From: Clostridia bacterium
Lineage (GTDB): Bacteria > Bacillota > Clostridia > Oscillospirales > Acutalibacteraceae
DNA: 5,557 bases
Assembly: GCA_017387165.1 (NCBI GenBank)
Contig: JAFOFS010000002.1
Location: 1-5,557, forward strand
Reading direction: 5' to 3'
A program made the translations under genes and the position numbers. Under the pieces are notes generated by a model. It had not been told where the DNA came from. It worked only from the letters and a program-made list of their open reading frames with translations, and did no database searches. Below, piece by piece: positions 1-5,470 of the stretch. The first letter of the stretch is position 1; every line of letters starts with the position of its first letter.

Positions 1-135
1 ATATTTACTGGTTACAGGAACAAGGCGCTCTGCTCCAAAGGTTTCGCCGTACATAACAAGGGTTTTCATAACCTTTGCCATTGTTTCGCCCTTTGAGCCG
101 TTAAGTATCGCCTGCTGTTCTTCGTTAAGATACAT
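1..135 (-). other. Low-GC segment encoding the AcnX-like N-terminus
   Basis: Counted by hand, this stretch is 59/135 G+C (about 44 %), against 135/215 (about 63 %) for positions 136-350. Codon choice changes too: CTT, ATA, TCA, ACA, GGA, GTA and CCT appear here, whereas the preceding shell domain uses mainly CTG, ATC, ACC and GGT/GGC. The ATG at 135 coincides with the usual start of AcnX proteins (MYL...). It has a possible weak ribosome-binding site GAGGTG a few bases upstream inside the BMC reading frame, so independent translation from 135 cannot be excluded. AcnX enzymes are Fe-S dehydratases; characterised members act on cis-3-hydroxy-L-proline or on mevalonate 5-phosphate. The catalytic residues lie outside the window, so the substrate cannot be inferred from these 45 codons. 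Confidence 0.65.
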
Positions 136-351
136 ACCGCACACCTCGCAGGGCGGATTTTCGCGGATGCTGTCCACCGCCGCCGAGCAGGCCGATACCG
201 CACCGGACAACACCACCGTCGCGTGGCCACCGCAGGAGGTTTCCCAACCGCAAACGTCCAGCGTGGCGCATTTGACCATCTGGTCGATGACCTGTACCGC
301 GTGGGCGGCACCCAGAATTTCTACCATTGCATACGCTTCGGGTCTGTTCAT
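1..351 (-). CDS. BMC shell-domain protein reading in frame into an aconitase X-like N-terminus (partial, runs off left edge)
   Basis: The frame is open from ATG at 351 to the window edge (117 codons, no stop). Residues 1-74 fit a single BMC domain: the opening AMVEILG, MVKCATLDVCGWE, the strand HATVVLSG and AVSACSAAVDS align with PduA-type hexamer proteins. In the pore loop, E37-TSCGGH places Cys40 where PduT has its [4Fe-4S]-binding Cys38; Cys28, 34, 55, 68 and 71 make the domain unusually Cys-rich. The last BMC strand (CEVCGMYL) is not followed by the usual short Pro-containing tail. From Met73 the protein instead reads MYLNEEQQAILNG, a KGE...MKTLV stretch and GAERLVPVTS, which I recognise as the conserved AcnX (DUF521) N-terminus. 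The start is set by AAAGGAGG (360-367), 8 nt upstream and overlapping the stop codon of the preceding BMC gene, so the two are translated in tandem. Whether the fusion is real is open (see findings). Confidence 0.8.
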   Translation of the reverse strand, partial: MNRPEAYAMVEILGAAHAVQVIDQMVKCATLDVCGWETSCGGHATVVLSGAVSACSAAVDSIRENPPCEVCGMYLNEEQQAILNGSKGETMAKVMKTLVMYGETFGAERLVPVTSKY

Positions 352-365
352 TCCTGCCGCCTCCT

Positions 366-671
366 TTACTTACCGATGGTCATGGCGATGCCCGCCTCGG
401 TGCCGGCATCGGGAGCCGCAATGACCGTCCACGCGGTCACCTTGGCGCCGAGCTTTTCCGCTGCCGCCAGCGCCGCATCCATCGACGCTTTCACGTTCGC
501 CACGTCGCCGCGCATCTTCACGCAAGCGCCCGACTTCAAACGGTTACGCTCCACGCCCTGAATCTGCACGTTGGCCGCTTTCGCCGCCGCATCCAGCGCG
601 ACGTAGCAAGCCATCAGACCGTCCAATTCAAACACACCGATCGCCTGACCGGTATAATCTCTTTCTACCAT
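366..671 (-). CDS. BMC-H microcompartment shell protein, 101 aa
   Basis: This is a single BMC domain of ordinary length for a hexameric shell tile. Recognisable segments are AIGVFELDG (10-18), ALDAAAKAANVQIQGVE (25-41), VKMRGDVANVKASMDAA (51-67) and the closing strand WTVIAAPDAGTE (81-92), in the same order as in PduA/EutM-type proteins. The pore loop is R44-L45-K46-S47-G48 instead of the common K-x-G-S-G, so the central pore is probably more basic and may favour an anionic metabolite (inference). The start at 671 is chosen over in-frame upstream codons because AAAAGGAGG (682-690) lies about 10 nt before it and the promoter at 701-729 would exclude longer forms. It is the first gene of the leftward operon, 14 nt ahead of the second BMC-domain gene. 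Such proteins self-assemble into the facets of a cytoplasmic protein organelle. I cannot assign a pdu/eut subtype. Confidence 0.93.
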   Translation of the reverse strand: MVERDYTGQAIGVFELDGLMACYVALDAAAKAANVQIQGVERNRLKSGACVKMRGDVANVKASMDAALAAAEKLGAKVTAWTVIAAPDAGTEAGIAMTIGK

Positions 672-700
672 AAGGAACACGCCTCCTTTTCTCCGACAAC

Positions 701-729
701 AGTATACCACACCTTTTCCCGTTTGGCAA
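701..729 (-). promoter_or_regulatory. Sigma-A promoter of the BMC operon
   Basis: On the minus strand, TTGCCA (724-729) and TATACT (701-706) are separated by exactly 17 nt, with a TGG extension just before the -10. Transcription would begin near 694, leaving a leader of about 23 nt that holds the ribosome-binding site. With the putP terminator just upstream, this makes the BMC genes their own transcription unit. Confidence 0.85.
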
Positions 730-773
730 GGAATTTTCTCAAAACGGTGTCGGTCGTGTTTTCCGATGAAAGC

Positions 774-805
774 AAAAAGCATCGGAGGAATTCCTCCGAT
801 GCTTT
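774..805 (-). terminator. Intrinsic terminator of putP (30-bp perfect palindrome plus T tract)
   Basis: Positions 776-790 and 791-805 are exact reverse complements (arm AAAGCATCGGAGGAA), centred on GAATTC. In the minus direction the hairpin runs into five T's (778-774), 8 nt past the putP stop codon. It should insulate the BMC operon from putP transcription. Confidence 0.92.
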
Positions 806-812
806 GCAAGTA

Positions 813-2354
813 TCAATCGTCCAGCGATTGGTCGGTAGCGGAATCGTAGATGGCGAGCACCTCGGCATTCGGCGCCTTGGTCAACAGCGTGACCGCCACC
901 GCCGCGATCAGACCCAGCACGAAGCCGGGCAGGATCTCGTAGATACCGGTCGATGCGATCGCCGCCGGCATGATGGTGTCGGTAAACAACAGCAGCCACG
1001 CAATGTCTGCCACCGCGCCGACCACGATACCGGTGACGGCGCCCGCATAGTTAAAGCGACGCCAGAACAGCGAAAGGATGATGGTCGGACCGAAAGCGGC
1101 ACCGAACAGACCCCACGCGTTTTCCACCATGCTCATAATGCTGTTCGCCCACGGGAAGCGACCCGACTGACCGGCGTAAGCGATGAAGAACGCCACCACC
1201 GACACGATCAGCACGACCAGACGACCGACCCACAGCACCTCGCGTTCGGACGCCTTGTCCTTACGCATCAGCGGCTTGTACAGGTCGCTGGTAAAGGAGG
1301 AGGACGCCACCAGCAGCTGGGAATCGGCGGTGGACATCGCCGCCGCGACGATCGCCGCCAGCAGCAGACCGGCGACAAACGGCGGGAACATCTTCTGTAC
1401 CACGACAATAAAAATGTTCTCCTGCGCGCCGGGCAGCAGCGTCGCCGCCAGCGAAGCGCCGTCCGGGAACAGGAAGGTACGGCCGAGAATGGCCATCACG
1501 ATCGCCGCGCCGAGGGTCAGCACCACCCACACGATGGCAACCGATGCGGATTTCTTAATCATCGAGGGTTTCTTGATCGCCATAAAGCGCACCAAAATGT
1601 GCGGCATACCGAAGTAGCCGAGACCCCACGACAGACCGGTGACGATATCGCGCCAGTCGGCGGTGAAGGGATTGCCCTGGAACGCCGCGACCCCCTCGGC
1701 AAACACGCCGGCGTAGGACGCCTCGCTCTTGCCGGTCATCATCATGATCGGCACGGCAAGCAACGCGATCAACATCATCAGACCCTGGAAGAAGTCGGTC
1801 CAGCAGACCGCCTTGTAACCGCCGAGGAAGGTGTACGCCAAAATCAGCAACGCAAAGACACCCATCGCCATCGTCTGATGATCCGCAAACCACGGCACCA
1901 CCGCACACATCACCTTGGTGCCGGCGACAAAGCCGGAGGCGACGTACGCCGTAAAGCTGATCAGGAAGATGATCGCGCAGATGATCTTCAGCGCCGGACT
2001 CTGCGAAGCAAAGCGGTTGGTCAGATACTGCGGCATGGTGATGGAGTCACCCGATGCACGGGAGAACCGACGCAGACGGGTCGCCACAAAAATCCAGTTG
2101 GCGGCGGTGCCGAGCGCCAGACCGATACCGATCCAGATCTTGCCCATACCAAACGCCAGCAGGCTTCCGGGGAAGCCCATCAGCAGCCAACCCGACATAT
2201 CCGAGGCCTGCGCGCTCATTGCCGTTACGTACGGGCCCATTGAGCGACCGCCCAGGAAATACTCTTTTTCGCCGCCGCTCTTCGACTTAAAGAAGAAGAA
2301 CAGACCGACCCCGAGGATCAGAACGAAATAGAGCAAAAACGATACCAATTCCAT
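813..2354 (-). CDS. putP: Sodium/proline symporter (SSS family, PutP type), 513 aa
   Basis: An integral-membrane Na+-coupled importer of proline or a close analogue, from the solute:sodium symporter family (LeuT fold, usually 13 helices). It aligns with E. coli PutP (502 aa) along its whole length. The signature GGRSMGPYVTAMSAQASDMS (35-54) and the following GWLLMGFPG are present; Asp52 and Ser54 correspond to PutP Asp55 and Ser57 in the Na+/substrate site. AAAMSTADSQLL matches the helix carrying PutP Ser340/Thr341. WTDFFQG, WGLGYFGMPHIL, LYKPLMRK, WVGR and a C-terminal YEILPGFVLG segment are also shared. The start at 2354 follows a leader with AAAGGGGG a little upstream and gives the normal short N-terminus. 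A promoter lies at 2417-2445 and a terminator follows the TGA stop, so the gene appears to stand alone. Specificity for proline rather than, for example, hydroxyproline is inferred from family likeness only. Confidence 0.95.
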   Translation of the reverse strand: MELVSFLLYFVLILGVGLFFFFKSKSGGEKEYFLGGRSMGPYVTAMSAQASDMSGWLLMGFPGSLLAFGMGKIWIGIGLALGTAANWIFVATRLRRFSRASGDSITMPQYLTNRFASQSPALKIICAIIFLISFTAYVASGFVAGTKVMCAVVPWFADHQTMAMGVFALLILAYTFLGGYKAVCWTDFFQGLMMLIALLAVPIMMMTGKSEASYAGVFAEGVAAFQGNPFTADWRDIVTGLSWGLGYFGMPHILVRFMAIKKPSMIKKSASVAIVWVVLTLGAAIVMAILGRTFLFPDGASLAATLLPGAQENIFIVVVQKMFPPFVAGLLLAAIVAAAMSTADSQLLVASSSFTSDLYKPLMRKDKASEREVLWVGRLVVLIVSVVAFFIAYAGQSGRFPWANSIMSMVENAWGLFGAAFGPTIILSLFWRRFNYAGAVTGIVVGAVADIAWLLLFTDTIMPAAIASTGIYEILPGFVLGLIAAVAVTLLTKAPNAEVLAIYDSATDQSLDD

Positions 2355-2386
2355 TTTTTGTTTGCCCCCTTTGGTGTGTTAACGCT

Positions 2387-2405
2387 TTGCACCGTAAAAG
2401 TGCAA
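2387..2405 (-). promoter_or_regulatory. Inverted repeat in the putP leader
   Basis: TTGCAC (2387-2392) and GTGCAA (2400-2405) form a perfect 6-bp inverted repeat around a 7-nt loop, within the first 25 nt of the predicted putP transcript (start near 2410). It could be a repressor operator just downstream of the promoter or a small 5' hairpin affecting mRNA stability. No regulator gene is in view to choose between these. Confidence 0.4.
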
Positions 2406-2416
2406 GAATATGTTAA

Positions 2417-2445
2417 AGTATACCATAGAAGTTTACAAATTGCAA
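2417..2445 (-). promoter_or_regulatory. Sigma-A promoter of putP
   Basis: Minus-strand TTGCAA (2440-2445), a 17-nt spacer, then TATACT (2417-2422) preceded by TGG. It has the same layout and nearly the same elements as the BMC promoter at 701-729. Predicted start of transcription is near 2410. Confidence 0.85.
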
Positions 2446-2554
2446 CAAAAATTCGCCAAAAGTTGAATTTAACAAAAATATACCCCCGTTCTTGCGCATT
2501 CCACCGCTCTCCTGCCGGTAGATACCTTTCTCCCAACAGGAGAATCGACAGATA

Positions 2555-2583
2555 TTGACTTTCGGGCGGCGGTCGATTATAAT
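2555..2583 (+). promoter_or_regulatory. Sigma-A promoter of the E2-like gene
   Basis: TTGACT (2555-2560), a 17-nt spacer and a consensus TATAAT (2578-2583). Transcription should start near 2590, 25 nt before the chosen start codon. It is divergent from the putP promoter. The rest of the 260-nt space between the genes (2355-2614) is AT-rich near putP and shows only a weak 7-bp inverted repeat, TCTCCTG (2508-2514) with CAGGAGA (2537-2543). Confidence 0.88.
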
Positions 2584-2614
2584 GCTTTTGTAACAAATGA
2601 GGAGGGTTTTGTCT

Positions 2615-3484
2615 ATGAAGCCGCAAGACGATCGCGCTTATACCCGCAAAAACTACCGCCGCGTCAAGACGTTGCACCCGATGGATTACGTTTCGCCGTA
2701 CATCATGGTGGAGCGCAACGACGCCTGCAATTATTTTTCCGATATGGTGGATGCCACCCCGATCGACAACTTCATGCGCCAAAAGCGCAAGGAAGGAATG
2801 TCCGATCTCGGTCTGCATCACGTGCTGATCGCCGCCTACGTCCGCACCTTTGCGGAGCGTCCCGGCATCAACCGCTTTATCCGCGGTCAGAAGATCTTTT
2901 CCCGTAACCGTCTGATCGTCAATATGATGGTCAAAAAGGATATGGCGCTCAACGCGCAGGGCACGCTCATCAAGATCGTTTTCAAGCCGACCGATACGCT
3001 GCAGGACGTGTACGAGCAGTTCCAAAAGATCTATCACGAGTCGATGGAAAGCGAAAACGGTTTTGACGGCATCGCCAAAATCATCAACTACATTCCCGGT
3101 CTGATCAAAAAATTCGTGGTGTGGCTGCTCAAGACGCTGGACTATTTCGGTCTGCTGCCCAACGCCATCACCAACCTGAGCCCATTCCACGGCTCGATGT
3201 TCATCACCTCGATGGGTTCTCTGGGTATCAAGCCGATCTGGCACCATCTGTACAACTTCGGCAACGTCCCCGTCTTCATCTCGTTCGGACGGCGTCGTCA
3301 CGAAACCGAGCTGGACGTTTTGGGCCAGCCGGTGCGCCGCAGCTACTACGATCTGGCGGTGGTGACCGACGAGCGTATCTGCGACGGCTTCTACTATGCC
3401 GCCGCCTGGAAGCAATTCACCCGCATCCTCAAAACGCCCGAGGTGCTGGAAACCACCCCCGAGGTTACCGAGGATATCCCGTAA
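2615..3484 (+). CDS. Stand-alone E2/CAT-fold acyltransferase-like protein lacking the catalytic His, 289 aa
   Basis: The protein resembles the C-terminal catalytic domain of 2-oxo acid dehydrogenase E2 subunits. DATPIDNFMRQKRKEGMSDL matches the first helix. MFITSMGSLGIKPIWHH and VFISFGRRR match the E2 segment usually read as FTISSxGGLG. VVTDERICDGFYYAAAW matches the SxDHRxxDG active-site end. There is no lipoyl or E3-binding domain (E2 proteins usually exceed 400 aa), and the His of DHRxxDG is Glu here, so normal acyl transfer is doubtful. A hydrophobic insert near FVVWLLKTLDYFGLLP (just before the ITNLSPFHG stretch) may touch the membrane. The start is 2615, since AGGAGGG (2600-2606) sits 8 nt before it; an in-frame ATG at 2597 lies just upstream of that site and is unlikely. 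It has its own promoter and terminator. Substrate and partner are unknown. Confidence 0.8.
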   Translation: MKPQDDRAYTRKNYRRVKTLHPMDYVSPYIMVERNDACNYFSDMVDATPIDNFMRQKRKEGMSDLGLHHVLIAAYVRTFAERPGINRFIRGQKIFSRNRLIVNMMVKKDMALNAQGTLIKIVFKPTDTLQDVYEQFQKIYHESMESENGFDGIAKIINYIPGLIKKFVVWLLKTLDYFGLLPNAITNLSPFHGSMFITSMGSLGIKPIWHHLYNFGNVPVFISFGRRRHETELDVLGQPVRRSYYDLAVVTDERICDGFYYAAAWKQFTRILKTPEVLETTPEVTEDIP

Positions 3485-3490
3485 AACCGC

Positions 3491-3524
3491 AAAGCAGACC
3501 GGAGATCTCCGGTCTGCTTTTTTT
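3491..3524 (+). terminator. Intrinsic terminator of the E2-like gene (30-bp perfect palindrome plus T tract)
   Basis: Arms 3491-3505 and 3506-3520 are exact reverse complements (arm AAAGCAGACCGGAGA), centred on AGATCT, followed by seven T's (3518-3524). It lies 6 nt after the stop codon. Confidence 0.93.
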
Positions 3525-3580
3525 CTGCCGCGTTGCACTTCGACAGGCGGACAAAAGGCGAATCGTTCGGAGCGACAACT

Positions 3581-3604
3581 TTTTTGCGGACAAAGACGCA
3601 AAAA
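3581..3604. repeat. Inverted repeat directly upstream of the atp promoter
   Basis: TTTTTGCG (3581-3588) and CGCAAAAA (3597-3604) flank an 8-nt spacer and end 3 nt before the -35 element. This could be an operator or a weak terminator-like hairpin. No function is proved by sequence. Confidence 0.4.
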
Positions 3605-3607
3605 GCA

Positions 3608-3635
3608 TTGATTATTGGAAACAATATGGTATAAT
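3608..3635 (+). promoter_or_regulatory. Sigma-A promoter of the ATP synthase operon
   Basis: TTGATT (3608-3613), a 16-nt spacer and a consensus TATAAT (3630-3635) with an extended -10 TGG. Transcription should start near 3642. This rules out the upstream in-frame TTG at 3615 as the atpI start, because it would lie inside the promoter. Confidence 0.85.
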
Positions 3636-3671
3636 AAGTATTATTCTTTATACAAAAGGACGGTAGACATC

Positions 3672-4058
3672 GTGCAACAGATCGACGCAACCGTAAAACA
3701 GGAAACCCGCTTTGTCGCCGGTATCACGCTCGTATTGAGCATTTTGATGCAGGCGATCTTTCTCGCGATCGGAAAATGGGACTACACCGTGCTGCTCGGC
3801 AATCTGCTGGGCGGCGGCGTGGCGGTCGGCAATTTTCTGCTGCTCGGTCTGACCGTGCAGACGGCGCTCGGTCAGGATGAGGAGGACGCGAAAAAGCGTT
3901 TCCGTTTGTCCCGCTCGCTGCGGCTTTTGCTGTTGTTCGTGGTGGCGCTGATTGCCTATCTCGTTCCGGTGTTTCATATTTTGGCGACCGTGATCCCGTA
4001 CCTCTTTCCCCGTGTGGCGATCGGCATCCGTGCCGCCAAAACGAAAAAACAATCGTAA
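3672..4058 (+). CDS. atpI: ATP synthase subunit I-like membrane protein, 128 aa, GTG start
   Basis: A small membrane protein with about four hydrophobic segments: FVAGITLVLSILMQAIFLAI; YTVLLGNLLGGGVAVGNFLL; LLLLFVVALIAYLVPVFHIL; and a last one around ATVIPYLFPRVAIGI. A charged loop (QDEEDAKKRFRLSRS) separates the second and third. Size, topology, the GNLLGGGVAVGNF stretch and position as first gene before atpB fit the AtpI/ATP-synt_I family. In some bacteria these proteins help assemble the c-ring or supply Mg2+. Sequence conservation in the family is low, so context carries much of the call. GTG at 3672 is the best start: it follows the predicted transcript start, and AAAGGA (3655-3660) lies 11 nt before it, a rather long spacing that may mean weak translation. 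It ends 30 nt before atpB. Confidence 0.82.
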   Translation: MQQIDATVKQETRFVAGITLVLSILMQAIFLAIGKWDYTVLLGNLLGGGVAVGNFLLLGLTVQTALGQDEEDAKKRFRLSRSLRLLLLFVVALIAYLVPVFHILATVIPYLFPRVAIGIRAAKTKKQS

Positions 4059-4088
4059 CTGTCCGTGCTTGTTGGGAGGTGATGACCC

Positions 4089-4982
4089 TTGAGGAAAACA
4101 AGCCTCAAATTCAAACTTGTGGATATCTTTTATATCGTGATGATGATCCTGCCCATTCTGGGCGGTATTCTGCTGCAGGTGCTGACCAAGCCTGCCTCCG
4201 AGGGGGTCACCATCACCGGCGCCCGGATCTTCTTCACCGTGCCGATGCCGATTCAGGATTTCCCCGTTACCGAATCGCAGATCAACTCGGCGCTGGTGCT
4301 GATCGTCTTGCTGTTCGCCTGCCTGTATCTGACCCACGGGCTGACCGAGAAGATCGCGCTGAAGCGTCAGCATCTCGCGGAGATGGCGGTGCAAACGGTG
4401 GACGAATTGGTAAGCGAAAATATGGGCGAGTTCTTCGCCGGCTTTTCGCCGTTTATCATCGCCATGCTGGCGTTGTCCGCTCTGTCCAGCCTGTTCTCGT
4501 TGTTCGGGCTGTTCCCCCCAACCTCCGATATCAACATCGTCGGCGGCTGGGCGGTGCTGGTCTTCATCCTCATCACCTACTATAAGATGAAGTGCGGACC
4601 GCTCCATTATCTCAAGAGCTTTACCCAGCCGGTCGCGCTGCTCACCCCCATCAACCTCATCAGCGAGGTGGCCACCCCCGTGTCGATGGCGTTCCGCCAC
4701 TACGGCAACGTCCTGTCCGGCTCGGTCATTTCGGTGCTGCTGGCCACCGCGTTATCCGGCGCGTCGGCGGCGGTGCTGGGGCGGTTGCCCGGCTTTCTGG
4801 CGGATATTCCGCTGTTCCAAATCGGCCTTCCCGCCGTCTTGTCCCTCTATTTCGATCTGTTCAGCGGCTGTCTGCAGGCCTTTATCTTCGCCATGCTGAC
4901 CATGATGTACGTCGCAGGAGCGTTCGATATCGACAAGTACAAACAGAAAAAAGCGCAGAAACGCGCTAAAAATAACACTTAA
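4089..4982 (+). CDS. atpB: F-type ATP synthase subunit a, 297 aa, TTG start
   Basis: The stator subunit of the membrane Fo motor, forming the ion half-channels beside the c-ring. The diagnostic sequence FRHYGNVLSG carries the essential Arg (Arg203, E. coli Arg210). The C-terminal helix LQAFIFAMLTMMYV is nearly the E. coli LQAFIFMVLTIVYL and includes Gln263 (E. coli Gln252). FPPTSDINIVGGWAVLVF is the usual mid-protein signature. E. coli Glu219 is Ser212 here and His245 is Asp256, a changed polar pair in the channel. The TTG start is chosen because GGGAGGTGAT (4074-4083), an almost ideal ribosome-binding site, lies just before it and no in-frame ATG is better placed. The tail is Lys-rich (KQKKAQKRAK). 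atpE follows after 24 nt, so the genes are co-transcribed with atpI. Confidence 0.96.
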   Translation: MRKTSLKFKLVDIFYIVMMILPILGGILLQVLTKPASEGVTITGARIFFTVPMPIQDFPVTESQINSALVLIVLLFACLYLTHGLTEKIALKRQHLAEMAVQTVDELVSENMGEFFAGFSPFIIAMLALSALSSLFSLFGLFPPTSDINIVGGWAVLVFILITYYKMKCGPLHYLKSFTQPVALLTPINLISEVATPVSMAFRHYGNVLSGSVISVLLATALSGASAAVLGRLPGFLADIPLFQIGLPAVLSLYFDLFSGCLQAFIFAMLTMMYVAGAFDIDKYKQKKAQKRAKNNT

Positions 4983-5006
4983 TTTCACATTCAGGAGGAA
5001 ACGAAA

Positions 5007-5294
5007 ATGGAAATTGCTATCGCGATTATTTTGGGTTGCTGCGCGCTGGGCGCAGGTATTGCCATGGTGGCGGGTATCGGCCCCGGTGTCGGTGAAGGTA
5101 ACGCCGTTGCCAGCGCCTGCGAGGCGATCGCTCGCCAGCCGGAAAGCAAAAGCACCGTGACCACCACCATGCTGATGGGCTGCGCCATCGCGGAGACCAC
5201 CGGTCTGTACGCGCTGGTCATCGCCATCCTGCTCATCTTTGTGGCGCCCAACATTTTGGTCAATATTCTGGTCAACACCATCAGCGCCCTTTAA
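5007..5294 (+). CDS. atpE: F-type ATP synthase subunit c with two-carboxylate (Na+-type) ion site, 95 aa
   Basis: The rotor-ring proteolipid, a two-helix hairpin. Helix 1 contains AGIGPGVGEGNA, the loop has ARQPES (the RQP motif), and helix 2 contains AIAETTGLYALVIAILL. Glu63 is the essential ion-binding carboxylate. Compared with the Na+-binding c subunit of Ilyobacter tartaricus, Gln32 is Glu30 here, Glu65 is Glu63, Ser66 is Thr64, Thr67 is Thr65 and Tyr70 is Tyr68. Two carboxylates with the hydroxyl ligands is the pattern described for the Na+-driven Fusobacterium nucleatum ring, so Na+ coupling is the best prediction. ATG at 5007 is preceded by AGGAGG (4993-4998) at 8 nt. At 95 aa it is slightly longer than usual, through a C-terminal stretch (NILVNILVNTISAL). 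The next expected gene, atpF, is not seen in the following 263 nt. Confidence 0.97.
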   Translation: MEIAIAIILGCCALGAGIAMVAGIGPGVGEGNAVASACEAIARQPESKSTVTTTMLMGCAIAETTGLYALVIAILLIFVAPNILVNILVNTISAL

Positions 5295-5361
5295 AATCTT
5301 GTTTCGCCCGGGTGCGATAACGGAGTGAAATGCGTAAGGTGACACGAGTAATCCGAATTTG

Positions 5362-5470
5362 CCTTAAAGCGGCATATTTTGGTGCTTTTCACTCAATTTC
5401 ATCTCGCAAGGCGCCGGCCTTGCTTCGCTAAAATTGAGCAAAAAACCCTCGAAATCTCCTCGCTTTAAGG
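5362..5470. repeat. Long-range inverted repeat enclosing smaller hairpins
   Basis: CCTTAAAGCG (5362-5371) is the exact reverse complement of CGCTTTAAGG (5461-5470). Inside it, CTCAATTT (5392-5399) pairs with AAATTGAG (5431-5438), and GCAAGGC (5406-5412) pairs with GCCTTGC (5417-5423) around a 4-nt loop. The three pairings nest in order. Confidence 0.65.

Noticed and set aside
327..2243. A 638-codon open frame on the plus strand
   Set aside because: It lies antisense to the BMC-H and putP genes, its product is a low-complexity His/Arg/Gln-rich sequence without a family signature, and putP is certain. It is an artefact of GC-rich codon use.
2508..2543. Inverted repeat TCTCCTG/CAGGAGA as an operator or terminator
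   Set aside because: Only 7 bp with a 22-nt loop and no T tract; it could easily be chance, so it is mentioned only under the neighbouring promoter.
2597..2614. An ATG at 2597 as the start of the E2-like gene
   Set aside because: It directly precedes the AGGAGGG ribosome-binding site, which is correctly spaced for ATG 2615.
2318..3601. A 427-codon open frame on the minus strand
   Set aside because: It runs across the putP leader, the divergent promoters and the full antisense of the E2-like gene; its product is His/Asp/Arg-rich and unlike any family I know.
3615..3671. A longer N-terminus for AtpI starting at TTG 3615
   Set aside because: The codons overlap the promoter TTGATT/TATAAT, so they would not be transcribed; GTG 3672 is kept.
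3648..4700. A 350-codon open frame on the minus strand
   Set aside because: It is antisense to atpI and atpB, with typical shadow composition (His, Gln, Arg, Asp) and no suitable upstream signals.
4752..5345. A 197-codon open frame on the minus strand
   Set aside because: It is mostly antisense to atpB and atpE and starts in the repeat block without a ribosome-binding site.
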